64,000 bases of DNA. It comes from Zeus faber. Its lineage: Eukaryota > Chordata > Actinopteri > Zeiformes > Zeidae. The position numbers were made by a program, and so were the translations under genes. Numbering within the stretch: the first letter of the stretch is position 1; each line of letters starts with the position of its first letter. Shown here one piece after another: positions 35,869 through 50,530 of this stretch. Under the pieces are notes generated by a model that did no database searches, had not been told where the DNA came from, and saw only the letters and a list, made by a program, of their open reading frames with translations. The stretch lies in the NCBI GenBank assembly GCA_960531495.1, contig OY482852.1:30000871-30064870 (forward strand), in the 5' to 3' direction.

Positions 35869-38800
35869 AGCCCCAAAGGGTCACCAAGAGCCTGTTAGTG
35901 TGGCGTTAATGGAATGATGGATGCAACACTTTGCCCGGCCTTAGATGAAAGGTGGTGGGGGGGCCCTAAATGGGCTCCACCCCGCTCTCCCAAAGGGCCC
36001 ACTCCGAGGTTCAACCGTTTGTGATCCTGACATCTCTGAATCGCTGCGGCACTTGGCTCTGGCATCAAACACATTTTATTCCTCCCATGTGGCTCTGTTG
36101 ATTCCATTTAGCAAATTCCTCAACCGTGATCATTATACGTCGACCGTAGGAAGTGGAGAGAGAAGAACAGAGAGCGAAAGTGAGGCTAACTTCTTACACC
36201 ATAGACATACTGAAGACATTAAGATATAATGAGCCACAATCAACTTTTATATTCTATTTTATATTGGATGGCTGGCTTCTGGTTTTCGCTGGGATGCAAT
36301 GCAAAGAACACCAGCATCGTGGGATTCAACCTGCCCTTTTCCAGGGGCACATAGTTATTTAAGGAGAATTGGTTATGATTTATTGGTAATCCATGTTGTG
36401 CAACTGTGTTTTTACTCTGTGTGAATTTGCATCTCTGCAAGAGTGCATTCCTGTGTGTGTGCATTTAGGAGTCAATGTATTTCAGGGTCTCACGGTGTCT
36501 CGGTGCAATTAAGCGGCCTTCTTGTATTGTGTGCATGCGTGCGTGTGGGTGGGTGGGGGTTGGGGTGGGAGGGTGCATGCATGCGAACATTCGTCTGCAC
36601 ATAATGGACTGTAGAGGGTTGTGAATCGAGTCAAGCCAGCCATCAGTGTTTCCCCTCTGGTCCCGTATCTGTGATCTCTGCGCTGCCTCATCTCAGAGCA
36701 GATGTGACAGGTTCTGGAAATCACCACTCTCTTACTTATGGATCCCCGCAATAATTCAGCCCAGGAGCCAATTCAACCATGCTTCCCGCAAACCCCCTCC
36801 CACAACCTCCCCTGTCCATATATTTTTTTTCCAACTGGGTCCGGAAAGAGTCATATCCCCACAGGTTATTTGTTTTGCTACTTTTGCCCCGGGCGATGGT
36901 TTATAGACATTTCAAAGTTAAAGTAGTCTATCAGAACCTTTTGAATGCCATTGCTTGTTAAAGCGGGTCTAAGGCTCGGAGCAGAAGGAGATTTTTTTTT
37001 TAAACCTTAAACAGTGTAAATAGTAGATGAAGCCTAACCTACATTTAATTTACACACTTTGGGAGTATGAGTCCATACTTTAATGCCCTCTGCCTTAGCC
37101 AAGTTATCTTAAGTTATAATATATTATATTTAATTTTTACTAAGTCTAACAGTTAATTTACTTTTTTAATGAAATAAAAGTTTATAATTCTTATTTTTTA
37201 ATAGTTTTTATCCCATTTAAATATATAGTTCAATGTTTGAATATTCACATATAAACCTAAGATGTCTTTGTTACAACGAGTGGTCCACACATTTGTGATC
37301 ATTTGCAATCTTAACTTCATTTGCCCTGGAATAACTCAAATCATTCACCACGCAGACCAACATTTCAAACGGCTGCTTTGAGAAGTTCTGATGTCTGTGT
37401 AGCTCTCTTTCTCTGGCACACTCCAGTTCCCTATTTGAAATTCAGTTCTCCAAGGAGATGAGCTGCCTTCAAATCTGGCCAATAACATCTGTTTTGTGTC
37501 TAATTGTTTTCGAGTGAATTAAAAAGAAATTCCAATTTGGTTAGAAAATGTTGGGGTCGGGTGCCTGGAGAGCTCGGGTGGTGGTGGTCGGATGGGGATG
37601 AAGGCCCTTCACTTGCATGAACTCCTGCAGATTGAAGCCTAATATGTTTTCATTTAACTGGACTGAGGCTGGAGCATTTCTAATAAATTAAAAGCAATTA
37701 AAGGCAAGGGTTTCATCACAACAGAAACACAAAGGAAATCTCTGAAAAGGGAAACTGCGTCTTTCTTTGATGGGCCCAGGGGCTTATATGATTTCATATT
37801 CCACCGCTAACCCTCTGTGATAAGATACGGTCCCAGATGACTTCTCCTAATTGAGCAACCACTCCAGATGGACCTGGCGACAATTTCCCTGGCAGCAGTC
37901 AATTCGGGCTTCCAGCAATTCAACTTTTTTTCTTCTTTTTTGTTTCTTTTAATTGAACCTCTTTGACAAGAACAAAACGATGATTCCCATGTGTGCTCTG
38001 CGCTATGACACACACAAGTAATGAGAAATCGATGGCTTGATTGAAGGAGATGAATTACAGACAAAAGGGAGGTGTTGGGCAGGAGAAGAGTCAAGGCTAA
38101 GGGTTTGAGGTTGAGGAAGCGGCAACCGATATGTGTGAGTTAGCGACGCAAGTGCAGGTCAGTCTCTCCGCCACTGGGTCCCAGTCTATGAACCGGGGCA
38201 GTAAACACGGAGCAACAAGTTCAGCAAATTCCAGGTATCTGCACTGGTATTAGTTACAATTAGTTATACGAGTTATCACCAAATGTAACCACATCAACTG
38301 TGCCACAGGGTAGATTTCACAGGACATCAAATCTCTCCTTGGACCAAGACTAATGATATATGATCGCTAACCCTCTGGAGGCGCTTAATAATGCTGATCC
38401 CTGCTCGCTCGCTGGCTGTTTGGCTGACTGGCTGACTAGCTGGCTGTCCTGCTTAGGGTCTGGGCTCCGTCACCATTGATGGATGGGCCTGGGCCAGCGT
38501 TTGGGAGGCCAGGGCAGGAGGGCGTGTGATGAGTGTGTGTGTGTGTGGGGGGGAGGTATCAGTGGTCTGCACTGAATTTTTAGGGTGGGTCATGTTGATC
38601 TGCAGGTGTTCCCATCATACCTCCGCACCACCCCCTTTTTTTGGGGAGGGGGGGTGTAATGGTCAGATGGGCTAGGAGATCATAGAGAACGGAGAAATTT
38701 AGAGAGAGAGGGATGGAGGGAGAGAAATAGAGCGTGTGTGGTGGTGGTGGGGCGGGGGGAGGGGGGTGGTGCATGTGTTTTCCCTAGGCACGCCAGCAGC

Positions 38801-39480
38801 TGCAAGAGAATGATTTATGCTTTTCTCAGAACTCTGGGATCTCAAAATGTTACATTTAATCAAGTGCACTAAGAGCAGAGCAAATGTTAAAGATGTTCCC
38901 TATAAAGGCCTTCCAGTTTTGATCTCTTTACCATACCCCGTGGAGCTGTGGGAATATGGGGAACAAAGCAATCTTTAATCTTAATTTAAACATATTGGAG
39001 GGGATTATGAAAGCTACATGGAATTAATCCTTGGAGATCTCTCCGGCTGCTTTAATACTAAACATATTTAGTTTCCTAATTGATTTTAAGCCTGTTTTTT
39101 CTCTCCCCTTTCTCAGTGCCGTCGCTGGATTAGGCAGACGGAGGGAGGGGAGTATTTCTGTGTTGTGGGTGTTTATTCAGAAGTTGCTAGTTTTGATAGT
39201 GTTGCAAAGACCACTTTCATGTGGTGTTGTGAATAAAGTGACAGCATTTGACACATTTCTCGCTTCAGTGTAAAACTTTGTCTCTGTGTTTACGGTCATA
39301 TATATTTACGGTCATATACATGCAGCCAGGATGGACTTACATATCACATGTACCTCTTCCATTTTACCTACTGTGTGGAAATTGTATGTTTTGGTGCTTG
39401 GTTTATACAAGGGCTACATGTGTTAAAATATGCACTGCACTTAAGTCAACATGTTCGTGTTTTGCATGGATAGAATTCCC

Positions 39481-39902
<422 letters not shown>

Positions 39903-41569
39903 ACATTTCTACGCACACACACACTCTTGCCTGCCCTCCGCTGAAACCAAAGCCCTTGGACAGGCTGGTCTGAGACACCATAGATGGGGTGTGAATTTGG
40001 GTGCTCCCTTGGTAGCCTCCTCCATTACAAGCTTTCAAAGGCTTGCTCTACTTTCTTACATCCATCCATCATGCTAGCTTACCCCGCTATATAAGCATGT
40101 GTTCACTCACTCCACTGAGTGTTAAATCAACAGTCTGGCATGGTCTCCGCGAGTCACTGGATGGCTTTGAGCTGCTAAAGCATAATTTTTCTCTTTCGTT
40201 GGTTGGTACATAAATCTAAAATAGTGGTAAAAGTAATGCATTGGGGAAACGCTGAGCTCATCTGATTGCTGCTGTTCTGAACATACCCCCAAGATGATGT
40301 GATTTATATCACTTGGCATTATCAGTTTCTCTATCCAGTGATTCTCTCTGTGCTGACTGTCCCATTATGTAAATAGGCGCTCGTAGCAGCACTGGGAGGA
40401 GAGACTCTTGTCTGGGTACCGGCGTCTTAAGCCTCAAATCCTCAATTCCCAAGCTGAGTTGTGCCGACTTGTCCGCTTGTGCTTGCTTACGGTTTGGTTT
40501 TCCATTAGCGGTGAAGCTGGAATCGGCACCAAAACGGCAATGATGGAAACAAATGACGCGATGTGACGTTGCGATGTGTTTGTCTACGTGATGCAACAGT
40601 TGTTATCATTTCCCTAGATATAAGGACCTGTGGTCTAGTCCACGGTCCATGGATTTGTTTCTCTGTTTTTTTCTTGCTGTGCTATTCATTCATTCATTTC
40701 AGCTCATCTCTTCTTATTCCTGGATTTTCGGCCCTGGGTAGTAACTGTACTGAATGGAGCCAAAATTGGCTGGGCGGAGGCTGAATGACGTAAGTGTTCA
40801 ATGATTGGTTACTCATCACGTGCACAGACGTCACATCCAATACGTGTTACGTTTACCTCCAACGGCGCTATTGTTTAAATACTCACTTTGTATGAGACAA
40901 GCTCGACAGCATTTTCCCTTTTTCCGGCCAGTCATGTTGTGAATATCTTAAAAAAAAATTACCTTTTTTTTTTCTTCAATGGTAGAACATGTTTATTGAT
41001 ACGTCAACAAACAAACAGGGGGAAGCCTCTAATAAAAATGATACTCACTATGTAGCTGTAAAGGCAGCTTATGAACATAAATGAACAGAGCAGAAAGAAA
41101 AAATCTGAGAAACAAAAACAAATATGAATTTTCCATTCAGAAAGAGTGCATGGCCAAGACCGCGGGCCACCTTATATCTACAGAAATCATAACAACTGTC
41201 GCATACGCATGAGATAGTCCAGGGCCGCCCAAAGTGGGGCCCGCAGGCCAAGCTTTGGTTTGCCCCGCCTGATGTGTCTGGAAATTTTAATTTTAAAGAT
41301 GTTTGTTTGTTCTTTATGTGGATTTTTATTTGTGAGGGAAAACGATGCTGTCTGAATATTTTGAATGATTAATTATCTGTTAGAAAATGAGGGAGAGAAA
41401 TCAATCAGATAAAAATCTTATCAAGTTTATGATTTTGTACGGTCGATGTTTGGGACACGGCACGCAAAGGAATTTACGCCTGATGTAATTTCTTAGTGAG
41501 TCAGATGTCAAGAAATGGAGGGGCAACAACAGTGGCATACAGATATAAAGCGTTTCAAACAAAGCTGAC

Positions 41570-41920
41570 AAGAAGACTTTTTTTTTTTCACAGATATTAA
41601 GTCCAAGGGGATCTGTCTTGTTTGTAAGGAGTACAATCTCCGCCGTCACTACGAAACTAAACATGCAGCTGCTTTTTTAAAGTACTTTGGTTCGAAAGGA
41701 AAAGGCTAGCGAGCTGCTAGAAAAATTTCCAAAACAGCAAGGAACTCGCCTCCGGCCTTCAGCAGTGCAGGAGTGTGCTACCCGGGCCAGCTATGAAATT
41801 ACAGCATTGGTCGCCAAAAGCAGAAGATCATTTGCCACCGGTGAGTTTGGCAAGCGATGCTTCTCGTTATCAGCTGAATTTATATGCCCCCCCAAGGCTG
41901 GGATTTTCCAAGTCTGAGAG
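41570..41920 (+). pseudogene. hAT transposase N-terminal remnant (ZBED/GTF2IRD2-like BED finger)
   Basis: A plus-strand frame reads FTDIKSKGICLVCKEYNLRR then HYETKHAA, giving the Cys-x2-Cys and His-x4-His pairs of a BED-type zinc finger. After a frame change it continues with ASELLEKFPKQQ, VQECATRASYEITALVAKS and FKRCF-like residues ending at a stop near 41918. This matches the start of hAT-derived proteins such as ZBED and GTF2IRD2-type genes. The catalytic RNase-H part is missing; another element begins at about 41969. It is a truncated, non-functional copy. Confidence 0.75.
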
Positions 41921-41968
41921 AGGTGGTCATGGTGGACGAGAGGTGTTCTGAGAATGATGTACTTCTCA

Positions 41969-42815
41969 CTAGAGCTGAACGATTTGGGAAAATTGTCTTA
42001 TTACGATTTTTTTAGACCAATATTGCGATTGCGATTTAATATGCAATTTTTTCAGTTTTTTATCTTCTGTATTATTCACTAAACACAAACAATAAATCTT
42101 TCTATAGTATGACCAAGACAACATTGGATACAGTCAGCATATAAACTGCTCTTTCCTGTAGGCGAGAACTGTGTGTTATGATGAAATGAGATGAATTGAT
42201 ACATGAGTTGATACGCATAACATATCTTTATTTAATTATTGAATTGTAAAAAGAAACGCCTTCAATCACAGTAGAATATTGACTCACGGATTTAACTTCA
42301 AGCCTTTCATAATTGTTTAAATCTGAAAATGAACATTGGAAAAATATGCAGTGTTTCAGCAGAAATGTATAATTTTTTATAAAAAAATTCTGCGCATGCG
42401 TCCACATACAAGGATACATGGATACTCCATGTTCTAAGGGACAGCTTTATGCTCATTCAATTTAAAAAAAAAAGGCAAAAAATACAAACACAGATGCAGT
42501 GTTCTGGAAGAGGCTCCGTCAGACTCTACAGGTGTTCCAGGCTCTGCCAGCAGCACGTGCAGTGCGGTGCGCTCATGACTCCCCTGGGGGGGGGTGTAAG
42601 AGAGTCACATAGAAAGTGTCCCCATTACATTCCATACGCTCTTGTTTCATTCTATTAGGATATGTTAAATAAAATAAAAACACACTGTTCTGGCAGGCGC
42701 AGCGCTGACACGCGCGTCTTCGCTACCGAAGAGGGAGACAAGGGAGACGCAAAATGTGCCCCGATCGCTTCCTCTACGCTAACCCCCCATCCCTTCATGT
42801 CATGTGGAACCCTAG
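41969..42815. mobile_element. Probable nested hAT-type non-autonomous element
   Basis: The left end CTAGAGCTGAACGATTTGGG followed by ATTGCGATTGCGATTTAAT resembles the CTAGGGCTG-type ends common in fish. The right end on the other strand begins CTAGGGTTCCACATG. The flanking octamers do not match, so the exact ends are unproven. Confidence 0.45.
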
Positions 42816-45800
42816 TACTGAGTGTTTAAAGATGAGTTACAGTCAAAGTGCACTTCTAATAGATGTTTTGCTCTGTTTGTAAATTAAATCCTAAATTGTT
42901 TCTTAATTGCACTTTAGTCAACCTGCACTTAAATTGATCAGTTTGTCATTAATGTAGGCACCTTATGAAAATAAATGTTATTTCTTATGATTGGAAAATG
43001 CAGTGCAAATTTGTTTTCTTTATTCAAAAGCTATGAGAAGACTAAATCAAGGGAACTGGGACCCTTGTACTGTTTTGCATTTTGTTTACAATACATTGTT
43101 TGCTGGTGGCCCCCGGCCAATCATTAAGTTTTGGTATTGGCCCTTCAAGGGAAAAGGCTTGGGCACCGTTGACGTAGACGAACAGCGTCGCTGACACATT
43201 GCGTCATTTGTTGTCGTCACTGTAGTTTTTCTTCTGGACTTCCTGGCGGATTCCGGCTTTGCCACTGATGGAAATGCAAACCGTAACCGAGAACAAGCGG
43301 GCTAATTGGCGCGGCGCTGCTCGGTGCGGTAGCACTTCGTCCTCAGAACGATCATGGAAATTAAGCTTAAGTGAGTCAACAATGGCGCCGTTTGAATGTA
43401 AACATAAAACACATCTCGGATGTAACGTCACTGCGTGTCATGAGAAATCAATCATTGAACACTTAGGTCATTCGGCCCTCCCTCCAGTGCACTTTGGCGC
43501 ATTCAGCACGGTTGCTGCACCCTATGCCAAATGCCACAGTAACCATTACTGCCCGTGCTAAGAATGGTTCGGCCTGACTGCGGAAAAATGTAATGGATGT
43601 GCTTTTCTTTTCTATTCAAACAACAATGTCGGCATTTACAGCAAGATTATTGAGGAACAGTCTTTATGAAAAGGACTTATATACCTAAATATCAAAATAT
43701 CAATATACTAAAACAGTTCAACTTTAAATTCCCAACTTGTATATAAGTGGGCCTCGGCATTCCTTGTGGTATGGGGATATTTTGACATACCGCATTGTAA
43801 TACTTATAACACTGAATGAGTGTTATGTGACTGTATCAGCTCTCTTACGTTACTGTAAATTATTAACAAGCAAACTGTATCCGACCCCTTTTTCCCCTCA
43901 GGCATGTTCATAGGTGGGGGAGCCTCTCTTGACAGGTCTCTGTCATTGCCTGAACATGCCTTCTAAACAACAGACCTCACATTGTTCGCCCGCAGTTCAC
44001 TGGACCTGCTCTACTTGTTGATGGCTCCCGGCCCCCGATGCTCTCCAAATAAGCTGTGTTCATTGAGGCTTATGATTCTAACAAACTGTCAAGAGCGTGT
44101 CATCTCATCATTGACTTTGGACTTCTCCCTCCTGACACCACCCCCACCCCTCAACCACCATTCTACATGGAAAAGCAATGAATTAATTGGCACTTTCACT
44201 TGAAACCAGTGAAAGTTTGCGTTCACTGCAGAATCTGTACATTCAATTCAAAGCCTGTTGTGGTCAGGGGATTCCACTTGTTTATTCAATTCCACTTGTT
44301 TATTCGAAAACTTAACCCAAGCCATCATTGCGTCCTAATTACCCCTCCAGACACGTCCTGTCAGTCAGTGTGCTGGTCTATGTGTATCTCTGTGTGGAGC
44401 AGAGCAGGTAATGCAGAGATTATACCCGAGGGAAACCCGCTCTAGCGCTGGCTATTCAGGTCAATCACGGCCCATTACTGGAGCTGTTCATCTGTGAAGT
44501 GTTGGACTACTTAGGCCAGTCTCACAGTGCTTAAAGCTTGGCTACAGTGTGAGCTAGAGGGGGCAGGGGGCAGGGGACCGCAGACACAACAGCTGGGGAC
44601 TTAAGGCTGATACCTAAGCCTGAACTAGGGGTTCAGTCGGAGTGTGGCTGGGGCTAGAACTGATGCGGAGCCTAGCATCAAAACTACAGCTCCCATCTGT
44701 TGCCATTTTTAGTTTACAGTCTCGACATCCTTCTCACTGAGGCTGTCGTGGCACTCAGACCAGCAAAGTATTGTTCAGTATATTCTGGGTCAGTGCATGT
44801 ATGAAGGGTAGAGGTTTTCTGGCATGTACACCTCCCTCCAAACCCAAGGACCTAAACCAGGTCTCACGTCTGCACTATCAGGTCTACCACTGTTTCGGGC
44901 TTGGTCCAGTTCTCATGTCTGATAAACACAAATGTAAATTTTGATTGGACCAGACAGGACTCTGAGACGTGAGTGCAATGCACTCAAATAATCAAAACAC
45001 AATGATTAAATTGGTTTGGATTGCTTTTAAAATTTGAATCTGCTCACGTATGCTCATAATGTGTTCACATGCATTCACATATCGTTGTATGTGGCTTTGA
45101 TGCAAGCTGTCCACAAGGTGTTGAAAGCAAGACAGGCAGTGCATTGCTGTGAGCACCTAACTCTTCTCTGTCTAAACTCCTGGAGAGGGAAGCTGTGCTT
45201 AGGCGCTGTTTGGGTTTTTAGTTGCTAATTTATAGTTATAATTTGCATTGGTTCTTTCTATTGTTTTGTTTTGAATGGGCTTGTTTATTTCACGTTCTGG
45301 GTAAATAAAACCTGAAATCACTCTGACTCAAAACATAAATTAATGTACATAAATTGTTCCTAAATCTATCCAACAGAAGCAAACGTACAACCATACTATT
45401 TTATTTTATCAAATATATCAATATATTCAACTTTGCCACAGACAAACATCTGATTGTCCAGTAATACTTACATCTGTACCTATAAATTGGTTCTATGAGG
45501 CACATATGAGTACTTTTTGTGACCAACTGACCACTGTAACTAGAAAAGGAAAAATAAAATTGCTTGGTTGACCAGTAACTTCGGATAGGTGAGGTTCACA
45601 CTACATACTCTACTTTCATCTTGTGGAAATGAAATTAAACTGTGGGGTGATCACTTATTATGAGTTATTATTTTCTAAACAAACGCTAACAGTGTTTTAT
45701 AGGATTTCCTCTTCTTCTTTTTCTCTGGGGGTTTGGAAAACATTTGGAGCCCCTTGAAACATGAATATTTAACACTAACTATCGTCAGTGGTGCCATTTT

Positions 45801-45908
45801 AAACACAGCCGCTCTGTCCATCTTTTTCTCTCTTTTCAGTCTTTCCTTCCCTCTCTCTGCTGAACATCTCATTCCTATGCTTTCTCTATTTGACATTTTC
45901 ATCTCTTT

Positions 45909-45909
<1 letters not shown>

Positions 45910-45970
<61 letters not shown>
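45910..45970. repeat. (GT)n microsatellite, about 61 bp
   Basis: Pure GT tract followed by a G-rich stretch. Confidence 0.97.
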
Positions 45971-45971
<1 letters not shown>

Positions 45972-48900
45972 TGATGGTGGGGGTCGGGGGTGTTGCTCTT
46001 GGCTACTGAACAGCTGGAAAACGGTGATCTAGCTTGTCAGCTACTGGGTGTAATGTAATTCCCAGGGCACCCTGATTCATTTCCCACTAAGGTGCAATTC
46101 ATTTTTAATGTTTGTCAGCAAGACACTCAGAGGAGCGTCTGACGTAAGTCCATTCAACAGGTCCCCCTCCCTCACACACTCACAAAATTCTACGGCTCCA
46201 TATCGTTTTCAAGTGCCCAAGTGACTGCAGAGTTATTACATTGAATAATTATAAATTAAGCTCCTTGGAGGAGGGGGCAAGAGCTGTAGTTTTAGTTCTT
46301 AAATTGCTTTGCCAGCTGGATCTTTTAAGATTCCTCATCTATCATTACAATGCTATAGGGAAAGGAAGGGGGTGGGAGAGCATAGCTTTTAACAGTTTGA
46401 GTGTGTATGAGTATGTGTGTTCTCGCTATCATTGTCTGAGTTAGCATGCTAGCTGCTAAGTGGCGTGGCACAAGCTGTTTACTCCTTATCCAGTGCTTGG
46501 CTGGGTAGCAGGGGTGCAGGAGGTCAATTTAGTTAACCTTATCTAATTCAATGTTGTCACAGGATCAAAGGTCGCCACATTCCACAGCGACGGATCAAAC
46601 ATCACGCGGCACAATCAAAACAATTGGCTTCCCTGGATCAACCAATTGGGGGGTGCTATGAGCTCAGATTTACTGCCTAAAGCCAGGAGCCCGCGGAGAA
46701 AGTTTTTCTGTTTTTGTGTATTTGACACATCTGGATGACATGTCTATTACATTCTGTAACACTACAGTGTTTGACAAAAAAAACTATCGACTGAGTAAAC
46801 ACATTTTGTTGTTGCTACATGTAAACCTTTCTGTTGAACAGAAAATACAACTTGTAGCTGTGGCATATTAATGAACTAATGGGTTAACTAGCAACCTCTC
46901 CACTTCTGCACTCACTCAGTATTTCTTTTTTGATGCCTTTTTTCATTGGTGGTGGTGTGTTCGTGGTGGAATTACACAGTATGCTGACACCAAGGCTGTG
47001 GTTGCATTATTGCCTCGCTGATAAAGATTTCCTTTTTCTAACTCCCGCGCCTATTTTTGCTGACTGTGGGAAACATCCATTTTCATTGGTTTTCTCTGCT
47101 AAACACTTCCGACCCGAATGTCTCCCTGTGAGTCACAACTCTGTCTTTCATCTCGAATGACCACCGGTTTGAGCTCTGAGCAAGATCAACCGCCACCTCT
47201 TTGCGTTATTAGAGGATGGTTACTGATTCATACAGCACCTGGGCCAAAGTCCCGTACAGGCTAACCAGAGTTCACATGATTCCTGGGATGGCTGGCCACA
47301 CAGCGTAGCCTGGGCCGGCAAGCTAGCTAGTGTTCTGTGCCAGTAGCCAGGCCAATATGGACCCTAGTCGCTTGAGTGCCCATTGGAAAACACGAGGTCT
47401 GGTGTGGGAGTGGATTGGAGCACATTAACTTCTTCACAGCTCAGCCTCTGTGACGGGCCCCCGCGCTCTTCGTGCCATGCAGACCCCAGCCTCCGCACCC
47501 TTTGCGCCTGAGCCTCCCGCTCTGTCCCGACACTTACTTTCCCAGGGTGTCGCCACTGCCCCAGTCTAGTCTTTATGCACACACACAGACACACACACTC
47601 ACACAAAGCAAGAAAGCAGAGCTTCACAAGAATAAAGTGGAAAATCCCCAGTGAGCATAAACACCATGCCACTTACAACAGTGGCAGAAGGCGATGAAGA
47701 AGAGTTGAGTACCCATTCCCCTGAGCAGGGGCACGGGGGAATGGGTATTTGGGCACAGGAGAGGATCCTCCTTTGGAAATGTCTTTGATACTGATGTGGG
47801 GATTATAACCGGGTCTGTAATTAATTAAGCTAATTGGGGTTGCGGTCTGTTAGGGGGGTTGAGAAGCAGAGGGGATTTGAGGGGGAGGTTGGCGGTGAGA
47901 GTGGGAACTTTCTCACAGCTCTCGGGAAATAGAATGGAAGAGTAATCATCAGAATCAGCCAGTCGGGACCATAGCTCACGGGGGTGGGGGGCTGGCGGGT
48001 TGGCCCTCTCGACTGCTCTTGCCTGCTGGAATGCGGTACTGTAGTTGCACCAATTGAATCAGAAATTGTACTGGAGCACACTTACAGTTTTTGATGGGGA
48101 AACCCAAAAACGTAAAAAATGGCGGGTTTTGTAATGAAAATCCACCAGCCAGCCTCTTGAATGACTTGAGTGTCGTGATGTGGACTGTTGCGTCGAGGCA
48201 ATATCATTCACAGCTTTTTTTTCACCTGCTTCGACCTTTGTTGTTCGAAGTGTATTTTCTTCCCTTTTTTTTTTTTTTTAAATACAAGACTATACAGACA
48301 AACAGACTGACAAATCGCTTCTCAGAGTCTTTAATCTGTCATCACATATTTATTCCCTAAATATGGAGGCAGGTTCCCAGCCTGCAGATTCGGTAATTCT
48401 CCTCATTTTGTGCTTGGAGGCCTCATTTATCTCAAGAATCCCGCCGACCTCACAGGAACATCCTTGGCGTCATTTCCAAGAACAGAACCCAGAGTCACGC
48501 TGGGGCGACTAAAGTGTAAGCAGGTTTAACCAGCTGTCAGAGTGATTTGCAGTGCAGGATTATGTTCCTGTTTTGTTAACCACAACAAACAAGTTGTTGG
48601 CACCAATTTGGATCTAAGAGTTAATGTAGGGGGTGAAAGGTCAAGTATCTGACATAAAAATGGGATTCTTGATTTCAGTTTTTTCCTCTAACATACCTCA
48701 CTGCAGCTTCTGCAACTGATCACTTTGCTTCCCCGTGTCATAATTTGGACTCTTATTTTTTTTCATTCGACCTTAAATGCACGCTGTGGGACCGAGATGA
48801 AAGATCGACTCAAGCAGTTTTACAGGCCTCCGTCTGTTTGTGTTCGTCTACAGTCGGCCACATTGTTTGTTTTACTCGCCCATTTATGCTTATTTACGCT

Positions 48901-50530
48901 ATGTGTTAATTTTCTTCTTATTTAGCACTTGTTTACCATGAAGGCCTATACCTAGCTTCATATTTCATTAGGTTGTCTTTGTTTTGTCAATGGTCTGTTT
49001 TGTTTCAGTATATACACACACAAGCAAGCACACACATTTCTGCTTATGCCTTCTCCACGCGTCATTCATTCAGCAACAGTAAAACTTGAACTAACATTTA
49101 CATTCCCAACAACGAAATGGCCCAGGAGGACTGAGTTCTTGCCAACAATGCTGTCTCCTCTGTCACCCTCCACGGTATGGATGCGGATACGGATGTAATT
49201 TAAAGTTTGTTAATGCCCCGGTTAGTCTACTGGGATCATGTCATATGTTTGCCGAGCTCTATAAATACCCAAAAAAGCGGGGGCGGCGCTGGACTTCCAT
49301 TTTGACTCATTAGATGGAGTTGTATAAAGTGCTTTGAAATAAACAGTTTTCACATTTTTTTTCCTCATGTTCTGCAACATACTTGTGCACAATGCCCGTT
49401 CAAAACATGCCTGTTTGGAACGTGCTGCACTATTCAGAAGGCAGTGCCCATTCAAAACATGCCTTTTTGGAACGGGCTGTACTGCGGACGTAAGTGACTC
49501 AGTCGCAGAACCCTAAAGTCCGCCCCGCTGCTGCACACGGCTCGCTGTTCACGAAGTCCCGTGGACTAAACGGCTCGCTGTTTGCTTCTTTATTCAAAGT
49601 TTATAAATATTACACGTCGCGTGTCCAAATTGCACTAAATTTGACACTGCACTTCCTTGGGTCCCCAGCAATACACCTACCAAGTGTAAGTAGATCAGAT
49701 GAACAGTTGTCAAGATAATGGAAGGACATACAGACAGACTGAGATTCCTGCTTTTATAGTAAGGTTAAGGTAGAATTGTTTCCAGCTGATCTACCAAACA
49801 TTTTTCACCATGTCAAATGGGAAGGAGATGTTCAAAACCTTTGAAAAATTGTGAGACTTGTGAAAATAAAAACGACTTTGTATTTACAGTATAAGGCCCA
49901 GTTTGGTCAGATACAATACATTACCTTACCTACTCACTTCAGGTGTTTTCGCACCACAGGAGAAAATTTTTGTGCCCGCACCGCAGGAACTAGGAACGAT
50001 CGTAGGTCTTAGAATGCTGTTCTTGAGGGACTTTTTTAGCTCCTACTCAAGGGCAGGAACTAACCGGCACAAGAGAAACCTTCAGTGACGTAAGTGCAAA
50101 ATAATTTGTCATACACATGAGCCAATCCAGCAACGCCAACCCGTGTAAAATGGTAACAACTAGGGAAGTCACGATTCAGAGCGTTCTGAGCGTTCGATTT
50201 CAAACTTCGAAAATCACAATCAGGTTTGCGATTCTCCACCTATTTTTGTGGATAATATTCGATAATATCCAACATGGTCGCCATATTGGGGCGGCCAACA
50301 TGTGCCAGTAAACAAATGCAGTGTGTGTTGGGGGGGTCAACTGCGGCTTGCTGGCTCCGACTTTCACAAAATTTGGTTTGGAGTTGGGAGAGCTGCTGCG
50401 CCATATCCCTCAACGCACACCGCACTCGTCCACATGGCACTAGGGCTGCAGGAACGGAATTCGAATAGAATTCGAATGTTACAGAAAAACAACAATAAAG
50501 TTCAATATACATTCATCCTGTTTGTTGCAC

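Larger units (their letters stand above)
41220..43171 (+). mobile_element. hAT element with BED-finger transposase remnant
   Basis: The left end is CAGGGCCGCCCAAAG at 41220 and the right end, on the other strand, CAACGGTGCCCAAGC at 43171. The flanking octamers AGATAGTC and ACGTAGAC agree at only 5 of 8 positions, so the duplication is decayed or the ends are off by a few bases. The coding remnant inside supports the hAT assignment. Confidence 0.65.
40405..43345. mobile_element. Composite DNA transposon with long inverted ends and nested insertions
   Basis: The sequence from about 40410 to 40600 is matched in inverse orientation by about 43175-43340. Shared blocks, read inward, are CCGCTTGT, TTACGGTTTG, TTTCCAT, GGAATC, ACAAATGACGC and GTCTACGT. 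These form imperfect terminal inverted repeats of 130 bp or more. The interior contains a hAT element (41220-43171), itself apparently carrying another element. Exact ends and target duplication are not resolved. Similar CAGGAAC/GGCACC-rich ends appear around 49940 and 52540. Confidence 0.6.
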
